Source: Variovorax jilinensis (lineage in GTDB: Bacteria > Pseudomonadota > Gammaproteobacteria > Burkholderiales > Burkholderiaceae_C). Taken from it: DNA of 64,000 nucleotides. The notes beneath the pieces were generated by a model, which was not told the origin of the DNA, ran no database searches, and saw only the letters and a program-made list of their open reading frames with translations. The stretch's first letter is position 1; each line of letters starts with the position of its first letter. The DNA lies in contig NZ_JASZYQ010000012.1 in assembly GCF_030316885.1 (NCBI RefSeq), positions 1 through 64,000 on the forward strand, written 5' to 3'. Below, one piece after another: positions 20,862 to 28,796 of this stretch. Made by a program: the position numbers and the translations under genes.

Positions 20862-21275
20862 TCACGTTTGATCGAGGAACCTAAGCATCTCGGCCTTCAT
20901 GTCCTCCAGCGTGATTCGCATGCGTTTCATCGACTCCTTCGAGATGGGGTCGATCCGCTGGCTAAAGTCGCTCCAATAGTCCGCCTTGAGGTACATGCGG
21001 TAGGCAAGGTCCTGGTCAAACTTGTATACCGCTGCCGATGCATTGCTCCAAAGCTTGTCAAGTGACTTGCTTCCTACCCCCGCCTTGTTCCCTGCTAGGT
21101 AGTCCTCGGTTGCTGCAATTGCGATGTAGATCGTCCTTGCCACTGCCCGTTTTGGATGATCCCCTCCCCCATCGGGCGCTTGGACTTCGCTAGTGAAGAT
21201 CTTACGAACTTCCACCGCAACCTGCACGAACGTTAGTGCCAACTGAGCGACGACCAATGGGTCCGGGTTCATCAT
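20862..21275 (-). CDS. Orphan hypothetical protein in the low-GC block
   Basis: 137 residues from the first of two tandem ATGs (21275 and 21272), preceded by AGAGG. It has a hydrophobic-amphipathic start (P-L-V-V-A-Q-L-A-L-T-F-V-Q-V-A-V-E-V), then a helical body rich in charged residues ending in M-K-A-E-M-L-R-F-L. No catalytic motif and no clear membrane span is seen. I do not recognise it. Its place beside the HNH-ATPase and UDG units makes it a candidate accessory gene. Confidence 0.55.
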   Translation of the reverse strand: MMNPDPLVVAQLALTFVQVAVEVRKIFTSEVQAPDGGGDHPKRAVARTIYIAIAATEDYLAGNKAGVGSKSLDKLWSNASAAVYKFDQDLAYRMYLKADYWSDFSQRIDPISKESMKRMRITLEDMKAEMLRFLDQT

Positions 21276-21410
21276 TGCCTCTTTCGCTTGTGAAGTCCGG
21301 TGTCCAATGGTGGCAGCCGAGACCTGATGCGCTTTTGCCGAATAGTGAAGGCCGAGGTGGTCGATTTCTGTCAATCGCACCGCGAACTCAGGTCTGCCTA
21401 GTGGTGCAGC

Positions 21411-22610
21411 TCAATTGGAGCATCTCACCAGGTTCGTGAAAGGCTTCGCAACGTCCGCCACATCCGCCGTCGAAAGCGCCCGCCCCATTGGGGCCGAGCC
21501 GTACTTGACACCATTTGCATTCAGAAAACCACGAAGCGCGTCCAGTGAAATCGCGAAATTGAGGTTCTGGGGAAGATCCCCCGTAACTGCCGCAAACTTC
21601 AGGCCAAGCTTGCTCACAACGACGCCGATCACGTTTCCGCTCTGATCGAGCACCGGTCCTCCGCTGTTGCCCGGTTGAACGGCCGCCGAGATCTGGATAA
21701 ACCGAGTATCACTTCCCATTCCAGAAAGCGCCGTGACGTTCCCCGCGGTCACTTGCGGTCCGTCACCAAGGATGCCCGCGAATGGGAATCCCAAAACGGT
21801 GACTGGTTCCCCCTGCCGCAAACGGCCGTCTCGCAGGCGAGCAACGCCTGGCTGCGAAACCGTCTCGAGTAGTGCAAGGTCATTCGTCTTGTCGATGGCC
21901 CGCACCTTGGCAACTCCCCGGTCGTCCACGTTGATTGACTTGCAGCCATTCACCACGTGCGCGTTGGTGACCAAATACTTGTCGGTGACGGCGAAACCCG
22001 AGCCGGTTGTAGGCCCTTCTGAAGTCGCCGGTGGCTTAGCTGCCGGCGCCTTCGCAGCGGGTGCCGCCGGCTGGAACGCTGTGGGCGCCTGGTAAAGGTA
22101 GGGATTCGGGTCTACGCTCACGCCTTTGCGACGCACTTCAAAGTGAAGTTTCACCCGATCCGCGTCGGTGCTGCCCATCCGCCCGATGGTCTGCCCCTGC
22201 GCAACCGCCTCCCCTTCCCGGACCAAGAGCGCGTCGTTATGCGCGTAAGCTGTGAGGTACACATCGTCGTGCTTCACGATGACCAGATTGCCGTAGCCGC
22301 GCAGCCCAGCCCCCGCGTATACGACTCGCCCATCGCCTGCAGCTACAACGGGGTCCCCCCGTTTGCCAGCGAAATCAACACCCTTGTTCCTCTGTCCGTC
22401 GAACCCAGCAATGATTGGTCCGGTCGAGGGCAGACCAAACGCTCGATCGACCGGAGCGCCAGCGGCGCTGGGCTGAGGTTGCACCGGGCGCGGTGCCTCT
22501 GATACCCGAGGTGGCGCAACACAGGCCGTGAGAGCGAGAGCCGACGCCAATGCGAGTGAAGCTGGCCCTGCGCCAAAGCGCCCCCGCCCGGGTGTTTGGT
22601 GTTGACTCAT
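21411..22610 (-). CDS. Lipoprotein fusing a LytM/M23-like domain to a trypsin-like serine protease
   Basis: 399 residues. A lipoprotein signal ends at L-T-A-C30. Residues 60-172 are an M23/LytM domain, but with N75 in place of the first metal His (N-K-G-V-D) and K154 in place of one His of HxH (K-L-H-F-E). This makes it NlpD/EnvC-like, probably non-catalytic. After a Pro/Ala linker (175-200), residues 203-385 are an S1C-type protease with the triad His218 (T-N-A-H-V-V), Asp244 (N-D-L-A-L-L) and Ser316 (P-G-N-S-G-G-P). By inference it is exported to the periplasm and proteolytically active near the wall, with LytM serving as a docking or activator module. The start at 22610 is chosen because the signal peptide begins there. 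Confidence 0.82.
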   Translation of the reverse strand: MSQHQTPGRGRFGAGPASLALASALALTACVAPPRVSEAPRPVQPQPSAAGAPVDRAFGLPSTGPIIAGFDGQRNKGVDFAGKRGDPVVAAGDGRVVYAGAGLRGYGNLVIVKHDDVYLTAYAHNDALLVREGEAVAQGQTIGRMGSTDADRVKLHFEVRRKGVSVDPNPYLYQAPTAFQPAAPAAKAPAAKPPATSEGPTTGSGFAVTDKYLVTNAHVVNGCKSINVDDRGVAKVRAIDKTNDLALLETVSQPGVARLRDGRLRQGEPVTVLGFPFAGILGDGPQVTAGNVTALSGMGSDTRFIQISAAVQPGNSGGPVLDQSGNVIGVVVSKLGLKFAAVTGDLPQNLNFAISLDALRGFLNANGVKYGSAPMGRALSTADVADVAKPFTNLVRCSN

Positions 22611-23148
22611 GACATGGCCCTGGTGTAGCGAATCCGGCGATCGTACCGCCTTGGGGACCTTGTTGCTAAGCGGCAAAGCGACTGCTTGCCGTCTTCGCCG
22701 TACGAGTGTTGAATGACAGCCAAGTCGCCGAGCTTTGACGCGACGATGCGGCATAGACCATCAGCTTCGTTTTCAACGCAACGGGACTTGATGTTCAATT
22801 TTGGCAACGACTTGGTTTTATGCGCATGCTGATCGCCAACATCACCGTACTGGCGCGGCGCCATGGAGCGTTTCATCGCGCCAATACATCGAATCTTTGC
22901 GCCGCCCGATATCAACTCTGCGAACAGGTCAAAGAGCACCGTTACCCATCGCGAACCGCAGATTGTCTAGATGGAGGCGCAAGGCGTACCCAAGACCAGC
23001 ATCGCTGAGACTCTCGGCATCTCGCGCGCGGGGGTCTAGGCGTGGCCGGCAACTTGCGCCTTCCGTGCGGTATTGCTCGATTGCTCTGTCGTTGGGCGGC
23101 ATCGCAACAAGCTCTGCGGGCAGAATCGCGCGAACTAACGGATCGCAA
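22611..23148. other. Intergenic stretch with a serine-recombinase tail relic
   Basis: No intact gene is supported. At about 22971-23040 the plus strand reads M-E-A-Q-G-V-P-K-T-S-I-A-E-T-L-G-I-S-R-A-G-V then a stop. This is the usual C-terminal HTH of resolvases, cut short. A minus-strand ORF (22607-22939) overlaps the lipoprotein start and shows no domain. Confidence 0.5.
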
Positions 23149-24012
23149 ATGGCCCGCCGCAAGAAATGCAGTCCTGTTGAAGACCTGATCGACTTGGTCG
23201 CTTTGCTTCCCTGGTACATGGGCGTCGTGCTCGCCGTCCTTGGCTACCTTGTCCTTCATCGAATAGCAGAAGCGCCTTTGTTGGCGCTCAAGCCTGGTGA
23301 AGTCAGCGGTGCGATGGTGGGAGCGGTCTGGCGCGGTCTGGCGTCGGCTGGCCAATTCGTTGTTCCGCTCGTATGCGTGGCCGGCGCAGCAATTTCGGCC
23401 TGGCGGCGCCACATGCGTAGGTCGTTGATCGACAGCGCGACGCGTTCCACAGCCCCCGACGTCCTGGACGGGATGAGCTGGCGCGAATTTGAGATCCTCG
23501 TGGGAGAGGGATTCCGCTCGCAGGGCTACAGCGTCGCAGAAAACTTCAAGGGTGGCCCGGACGACGGCGTCGATCTGGTCCTGCGCAGGAGCGGCGAGCT
23601 GTACCTGGTGCAGTGCAAGCAATGGCGCGCGTTCAAGGTCGGCGTGCCCGTGGTGCGGGAGCTGTACGGCGTCATGGCCGCGAGGGGCGTGGCGGGTGGG
23701 TTTGTCGTTACCTCCGGTCGATTCACCTCGGAGGCCGAAGAATTCGCCAGCGGGCGCAACGTCCAGTTGATCGATGGTCCGCAGCTTCATAGGCTGCTCA
23801 AACAGGCCAGGGGCGCTTCCAGCGCAAAACACGCCGAGCCTGCTGGCGCTGCGACGGGGGCCACAGATCAGGCGTCCAGCACGACGAAGGCAGCGCCAAG
23901 CTGTCCGAGGTGCACGCAGACAATGGTCCGACGTACCGCAAAAAAAGGTGCGAACGCGGGCCATGACTTCTGGGGCTGCGCGGACTACCCCCGTTGCCGC
24001 GGCACCGCCTGA
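23149..24012 (+). CDS. Membrane-anchored Mrr-type restriction endonuclease with zinc ribbon
   Basis: 287 residues. Two transmembrane helices (about 20-38 and 68-85) are followed by an Mrr-cat domain: W-R-E-F-E near 111, G-V-D142-L-V-L, and V-Q155-C-K157-Q-W form the PD-(D/E)xK core. A linker leads to a topoisomerase-type C4 zinc ribbon (C-P-R-C ... G-C-x5-C). This arrangement is a known bacterial family that cuts foreign or modified DNA from the membrane; the target is unknown. The ATG at 23149 is chosen since the membrane domain begins just after it; the ORF upstream is relic sequence. Its stop is two bases before the PIN-like gene, so the two are likely co-translated. Confidence 0.85.
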   Translation: MARRKKCSPVEDLIDLVALLPWYMGVVLAVLGYLVLHRIAEAPLLALKPGEVSGAMVGAVWRGLASAGQFVVPLVCVAGAAISAWRRHMRRSLIDSATRSTAPDVLDGMSWREFEILVGEGFRSQGYSVAENFKGGPDDGVDLVLRRSGELYLVQCKQWRAFKVGVPVVRELYGVMAARGVAGGFVVTSGRFTSEAEEFASGRNVQLIDGPQLHRLLKQARGASSAKHAEPAGAATGATDQASSTTKAAPSCPRCTQTMVRRTAKKGANAGHDFWGCADYPRCRGTA

Positions 24013-24014
24013 GC

Positions 24015-24764
24015 ATGACGGCCGGCGTCCATTTGCTGGTGGATCTGGAGAACGTGCAGCCATCTCCGAAAGAGGCGGAAGGATGGCTTGGCGACGCGGG
24101 ACAGGCGTGGATTTTCTACGGCCCGCACCAGCTCAAGCGCAAGGCCGGCTTCGAGCGCGAAAGCCCCCGATCGACGCTCATTCCGATTTCACGCACCGGT
24201 GCGAACTCGCTGGACTTTCACCTGGTGTTCTATCTCGGGTATTTGGCGGCGAAGCATCCCAACTGCAAGTTCGTCGTTCTCGCGAAGGACACCGGCTACG
24301 GTCCACCGCTCGTGCATGCACGGACGCTTGCCTTTTCGGTCCGGCGCATGAGCGCCCTGCCCGCCCTAGCGTCTTCATCCAGCGCCCCATCGAAGACGCC
24401 GAAAGTCGTGGCGGCCAAGGCAAGCAAGCCTGCCGATGCGCCCAGGAAGGCATCGGTGCCGAGTGCGAAGCCCGCGAAGGCTGGTGAGACCGCAGTCGCC
24501 AAGAAGAGTGCGCCGCTCTCGGAACAGCTCCCCGCAAGGAAGAAGACGAAGGAGAAGCTCCCGATCGCGATGTACCGGGATCTCCTGAAGGAGCTCGAGA
24601 CGCACCGGCCGAAGAGCATGTCGGCGCTCGAGCGGCATATCCAGACGAAATTTGGGCCCTCACCGGTGCCCCATAAGGTGCAGCTGCTCATCGATCACCT
24701 CCTGACCAGCGACGTGATTCACGTGGCGAACAGCAAACTCGGCTACGGTCCTGCGAAGACCTGA
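24015..24764 (+). CDS. PIN/NYN-like domain protein with basic linker
   Basis: 249 residues. The N-terminal 120 residues form a PIN-like fold: acidic L-L-V-D-L-E-N-V-Q start, N-S-L-D-F-H-L-V-F-Y-L-G, and V-V-L-A-K-D-T-G-Y-G-P-L/P. A Lys/Ala/Pro-rich linker (about 120-185) resembles a nucleic-acid-binding tail, and a small winged-helix-like domain ends the protein (S-M-S-A-L-E-R-H-I-Q, then H-L-L-T-S-D-V-I). It is likely an RNA-directed nuclease. It begins two bases after the Mrr-type gene. A 27-base tandem repeat covers its last codons and stop. Confidence 0.75.
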   Translation: MTAGVHLLVDLENVQPSPKEAEGWLGDAGQAWIFYGPHQLKRKAGFERESPRSTLIPISRTGANSLDFHLVFYLGYLAAKHPNCKFVVLAKDTGYGPPLVHARTLAFSVRRMSALPALASSSSAPSKTPKVVAAKASKPADAPRKASVPSAKPAKAGETAVAKKSAPLSEQLPARKKTKEKLPIAMYRDLLKELETHRPKSMSALERHIQTKFGPSPVPHKVQLLIDHLLTSDVIHVANSKLGYGPAKT

Positions 24765-24806
24765 GCTCGATCCAGGCGAGCGAAGACCTGAGCTCGATCC
24801 AGGCGG
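24753..24806 (+). repeat. 27-base tandem duplication over the stop codon of the PIN-like gene
   Basis: Two adjacent copies of a 27-base unit that begins GCGAAGACCTGAGCTCGATC (24753-24779 and 24780-24806), differing at most at the final base. The first copy contains the TGA stop at 24762, so the second adds a spare stop context. It looks like a recent slippage event. Confidence 0.85.
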
Positions 24807-24847
24807 GGTTTGAGGATCAGGCATGGGATCGACCCTCTCCAGGACAA

Positions 24848-27220
24848 CTAGAAGAGCGCTTGCTGCGAAGTCGTCAGCGCGCTGAAACTCTCCCCCAGGG
24901 GCTGGAGGATCGCATCGGCGATCGGCTGGAGTTGCTTGCTCAGATAGTGTTCGTAGTCGATCGGGGACTGGCGCGCTTCCATGGGCTCCGGCCCGTTCAC
25001 GGTCATGACGTACCGGATCCAGCCCCCGTTCTGGTACTGCCTGGGCCTCTGAACGCGATCGTTGTGTTCGTCCGCAATGCGGGCGGCGCGAACTTGCGGC
25101 GGCACGTTGACTTGATAGGCATCGAGCCGATGGCGAAGGCGTTTGCGGTAGATGAGCAGGTCGTCCATCGTGCCCGCGAGCGTCGCCTGCGCGAAGTCGG
25201 TTACGAACGCCTGGTACGGCTCGTCGTGGAAGACGCGTGAAAGCAGCCCCTCCTGGAACTGTCGCGCCAAAGGGGTCCAATCGCTGCGGGCCATCTCGAG
25301 CCCGCGGTAGATCATCTCCTCGTTCCCCTTGGCATCCATGCTCAGGCCGGCGTAGCGTTTCTTGCTGCCCACCTCCGAACCTCGAATGGTGGGCATGAAG
25401 AACTTCTTGTAGTGCGTGTCGAACTCGATCTCGAGGTGGTTGTCCAGGCCCTGTTCCTCGCGAAGGGTTCGCGTCCACCAGGCATTGATGTCTTTCACCA
25501 GATTGGCGGCGATGGCATGCGCTTCCTCGTTGCCGTGGGCGCGCTTGAGCCAGATGAAAATGGAGTCGGTGTCCCCGTAGATGGCCTCGAACCCCCGCTT
25601 CTCTACGAATGCCCGTGTGAGCTTCATCATCTCGTGGCCGCGCAAGGTCACGGCGGACACGACCTCGGGATTGAAGAAACGGCAGTCGGCCGCGCCGAGC
25701 ACCCCGGCGAACGAGTTCATGAGCAACTTCAGGGCTTGCGACAAGGGCTCATTCCTGACTCGCTTGGCTTCGTCCCGGGCGCGCCAGAGGGTGGTGACGA
25801 TTTCGGGCAGGCAATGCGTTTCGCGCGAGAAGACGGTGCCTCCAGGGCCCTGGACGACCTGGGTGGGGTCCTGGGCCTTGGCACCCTCGACGAAGCCCAC
25901 CGGGTCCACGAGGAAGGTTCGAATGATCGAAGGGTAAAGGCTCTTGTAGTCGAGCACCACGACGGAGTCGTAGAACCCCGGCTTCGAGTCCATCACGTAA
26001 CCGCCGGGAAAGGCCTTGCTGGCAATCTCGCCGACGTTCGGCGCGACGTATCCGAGCCGATGCATCCGCGGCAGGTAGTGATGGCTGAACGCAGCGATGG
26101 AGCCGCCGAAGTGGTCCGCCTGCAGGCCTGTGGTCTGGGCCCGCTCCAGCACGAATGGCAGCAGCTGCGCCTTCTCGAAGATGCGCAGCACCAGCTCACA
26201 GTCGCGGATGTTGTAGGTGGCCAGGGCGGGCCTGTCCTCCTGGTAGCGGCGCTCGATCTCCGCCATCTTGTCGTAGTCGTCGCCGATCGCCTTGCCTTCG
26301 CCGAGCAGCGTCTGGGAAACGGTCTCGAGGCTGAAGGACGCAAAACTCCAGACCGCGGCCTTGAGCGCATCGATGCCGTCGATGATCACGCGGCCGGGCG
26401 TCGGTGCAAACAGGTAGCCCTGCTTGCCCGGGTGCGTGCGCCACTCGATCGGTCGGCGCTCCCGCCCCAGAAGGAGTTGCAGCCCGCAGTCGTCGGCCGT
26501 CTTCTGAAGCACCCGGAGATCGAACTGGATGACGTTCCAGCCGATGAGGAGGTCGGGGTCGTTCCCCTCGAACCAGTCGTTCAGCCGCTCGATCATGTGT
26601 CTGCGGGTCGGGCAGTAGATGAGCTCGAAGCCCAGGGACTCCCCCGGCTCACGCGGTGGTTCGCCCAGCATGAAGACAACACGCTCACCTGTGCCGTCCA
26701 GCGCGATGGAGTAGAGCTCCTCGTGCTGGCTGGTTTCGATGTCCAGGGACACCACCGTCAGCGTCGGGCGGTAGTCGGGCGCAGGCTTCAGCTTGCAATC
26801 GACGATGTGGGAGCCGTCCCTCTTCCCCCCTTCCACCAGGACGCCAGCGGTGAGGAACCGCTCCATGAGGTAGCGGTCGTGGGGGCGCACGTCGGCTTCG
26901 AGCACGCGAATCCCTTGGGGCTGGAGCGCGCGCGCCAACTGGCCCAGTTGGCGGAAATGCTTCGCATAGACACCGAAGACCGCTGACTGCTGGAACGTCT
27001 TGAGTTCGAGCGCGTCAACCCGCAGACCGGGCATGCTTGCTATCTGCGCGTCAACGGCGGGCCTGTGGACGGTTTCGACGAAGGCCACCGAGATCTGGGA
27101 CGTCAAAAGCACCTTCATGGGACCGGCGTCCGTTGCCAGCCAGTACTCGATTTCGGTACCGGTCGGGGCGTCGCGCCAGCGGCGTGTGAGGATGAATCCC
27201 TTGAGTTCGGGGGATGGCAT
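24848..27220 (-). CDS. polB: DNA polymerase II (family B)
   Basis: 790 residues from the ATG at 27220, close to the 783 of E. coli Pol II; the upstream ORF extension has no domain. The 3'-5' exonuclease shows Exo I S-L-D-I-E-T-S, Exo II near W-N-V-I-Q-F-D, and Exo III with Y-N-I-R-D-C-E. Polymerase motifs are A (V-L-D-Y-K-S-L-Y-P-S-I), B (K-L-L-M-N-S-F-A-G) and C (Y-G-D-T-D-S-I). Family role: SOS-associated repair and replication restart with proofreading. No LexA-type box is obvious upstream. It is convergent with the PIN-like gene. Confidence 0.96.
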   Translation of the reverse strand: MPSPELKGFILTRRWRDAPTGTEIEYWLATDAGPMKVLLTSQISVAFVETVHRPAVDAQIASMPGLRVDALELKTFQQSAVFGVYAKHFRQLGQLARALQPQGIRVLEADVRPHDRYLMERFLTAGVLVEGGKRDGSHIVDCKLKPAPDYRPTLTVVSLDIETSQHEELYSIALDGTGERVVFMLGEPPREPGESLGFELIYCPTRRHMIERLNDWFEGNDPDLLIGWNVIQFDLRVLQKTADDCGLQLLLGRERRPIEWRTHPGKQGYLFAPTPGRVIIDGIDALKAAVWSFASFSLETVSQTLLGEGKAIGDDYDKMAEIERRYQEDRPALATYNIRDCELVLRIFEKAQLLPFVLERAQTTGLQADHFGGSIAAFSHHYLPRMHRLGYVAPNVGEIASKAFPGGYVMDSKPGFYDSVVVLDYKSLYPSIIRTFLVDPVGFVEGAKAQDPTQVVQGPGGTVFSRETHCLPEIVTTLWRARDEAKRVRNEPLSQALKLLMNSFAGVLGAADCRFFNPEVVSAVTLRGHEMMKLTRAFVEKRGFEAIYGDTDSIFIWLKRAHGNEEAHAIAANLVKDINAWWTRTLREEQGLDNHLEIEFDTHYKKFFMPTIRGSEVGSKKRYAGLSMDAKGNEEMIYRGLEMARSDWTPLARQFQEGLLSRVFHDEPYQAFVTDFAQATLAGTMDDLLIYRKRLRHRLDAYQVNVPPQVRAARIADEHNDRVQRPRQYQNGGWIRYVMTVNGPEPMEARQSPIDYEHYLSKQLQPIADAILQPLGESFSALTTSQQALF

Positions 27221-27713
27221 AGGAGCCTGGAGGATCGGGAGGGCTGGGCGAGAGGCTGGGGGAGTGGAGATTTTCGCCGGGTATTGTTCGCTGTCCGACT
27301 CCAGGATCCACCGGGGCAGCCCCACGCCGCCTTCGCGCTGGGCACGGAGGGAACCTCGAGGTACTCGCACAACCGCGCCGGCTAGATCAAGTGGACCTCT
27401 AGGGACGGCCCGGCGTTCTAAATCGACGGCATCGTGGAACCCTACCTTCGCGATGAAGACGCCATGCGGGAGGCGCAGGCCTCCAAGATTGGGCGCCGCC
27501 AAATTCCTGCCGACAAGCACATCGCCAAGGCGTCATTGACCCTGCAGAGGATGCCGCCGGCCCAAGCGAAGACACCCGCTGCCATACCGCCAGAGCTGCT
27601 CGCGGACCTGAACGCAAAGTCAGTTTTCAAGGGCCATGCGACTTTGTTCCTCGCGCTCAACGGGAGCTCCGTCAACAATTCAAGTTCATGAAAAGCAATG
27701 GAGACGTTGGATC
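27221..27713. other. Intergenic region between polB and the lipoprotein gene
   Basis: It contains the polB promoter side. A plus-strand ORF at 27434-27691 (85 residues, beginning M-E-P-Y-L-R-D-E-D) has a low-complexity-free, protein-like composition but no domain I recognise and no clear ribosome site. It may be a relic; I do not call it as a gene. Confidence 0.35.
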
Positions 27714-28517
27714 GTGCCTGGGAATACAAAGAGTCTGGAATTGAGGCGCGGTAGCGTCGCCGTCATCGCAGCTGCATTGGCGATGAGCGGCTGCAGCACC
27801 ATGGTCACATACTCGGGGAAGGCGAACACTCCTGTCCAGACCATCAAGTACACGCAGGGCGTGGGGAGCCTGATCGAGAAGAACGAGGTGCAGGAGATCT
27901 TCATGTACCCGACATTCAAGATGCAGGGCCCAGCGATGCCGACCTTTACCATCGGCTATGCGAACAACGCTCGCGAGCCCGTCAACTTTACGACCGACAA
28001 TGTCAAAGCGTACTTCCGCGGCCAGCCTGTGCCGATCTATACCTACACGGAACGCGTCGCAGAAATCAAAAGCGAAAAGCAGAGCAAGCAGATCGCACTC
28101 GCCATTGCTGGTGGACTAGCTGCCGGAGCGGCTGCCTATGGCGCATCCCATCGAACGTACCAATCGAACTACAACGGCTATGTGGCGGGCCGTGGCGGGG
28201 TGACGACGTTCTACGGAGCGAACACCGTTCGGGTCTATGACCCTCTGGCGGGTATTGTCGCCGGCGCTGCCGTGGGTGGCGCGACCGGCTTGGGGATCCA
28301 GCAACTCGAGTTCAATGCGCAGAATCAGGAGCAGGCGGCCAATTCGATACTGCAGGCAAATACTGTGGATCCTCTCCACATGGTATCGGGCGAACTGATC
28401 CTGAAGGGGTGCTGCGATCCGTATGCGCAGTCCAACGACACGATCCGATTCGAGGTCACGGCGAACGGAAAGACATCGGTGTTTGAGTTCGATCGAACGA
28501 AAGTCACATCTCGGTAG
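27714..28517 (+). CDS. Lipoprotein with glycine-zipper segments
   Basis: 267 residues from a GTG start with GGAG about ten bases upstream; an ATG at 27636 is possible but adds 26 residues before the signal. The signal ends at A-M-S-G-C27. Two small-residue-rich stretches (A-G-G-L-A-A-G-A-A-A-Y-G-A and A-G-I-V-A-G-A-A-V-G-G-A) are glycine-zipper-like, as in outer-membrane-associated proteins. The C-terminal part is a beta-rich domain. Function unknown; an envelope role is inferred from the lipobox. Confidence 0.72.
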   Translation: MPGNTKSLELRRGSVAVIAAALAMSGCSTMVTYSGKANTPVQTIKYTQGVGSLIEKNEVQEIFMYPTFKMQGPAMPTFTIGYANNAREPVNFTTDNVKAYFRGQPVPIYTYTERVAEIKSEKQSKQIALAIAGGLAAGAAAYGASHRTYQSNYNGYVAGRGGVTTFYGANTVRVYDPLAGIVAGAAVGGATGLGIQQLEFNAQNQEQAANSILQANTVDPLHMVSGELILKGCCDPYAQSNDTIRFEVTANGKTSVFEFDRTKVTSR

Positions 28518-28796
28518 GTGGGGTGCGACTCCGGCCTGAACCGAGGCCAAGCCTGTTGGCCGGAAGGTCCAGTTCGACGGCTAGGACCGAGCGCGTGCTT
28601 CAGACTGGCTGCTGTCCTACGGCGCCCTCAGTCCTAAGGACCGCTTCATGGTGGGTTGCGGAAGCAAGCGTGGGATTTCGACCACGTAGTCCGCTGGAGC
28701 CTGACTGCCGTTTTCCAGGCATGGCAGTCCGAATCAAAGCTGCTGATACATGCGGCCGATCAGCAGTTCGATGAGGCAGCTCTAGCCTTGGTGCGC

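Noticed and set aside
22607-22939. Minus-strand 110-codon open frame before the LytM-protease lipoprotein
   Set aside because: It overlaps that gene's start and has no recognisable domain or clear start site.
25412-26986. Long plus-strand open frame of 524 codons inside the polB region
   Set aside because: It is antisense to conserved polymerase and exonuclease motifs; GC-rich codon bias keeps the opposite strand open. No domain.
27434-27691. 85-codon plus-strand open frame upstream of the lipoprotein gene
   Set aside because: Protein-like composition but no domain and no ribosome site; kept only as a remark in the intergenic entry.
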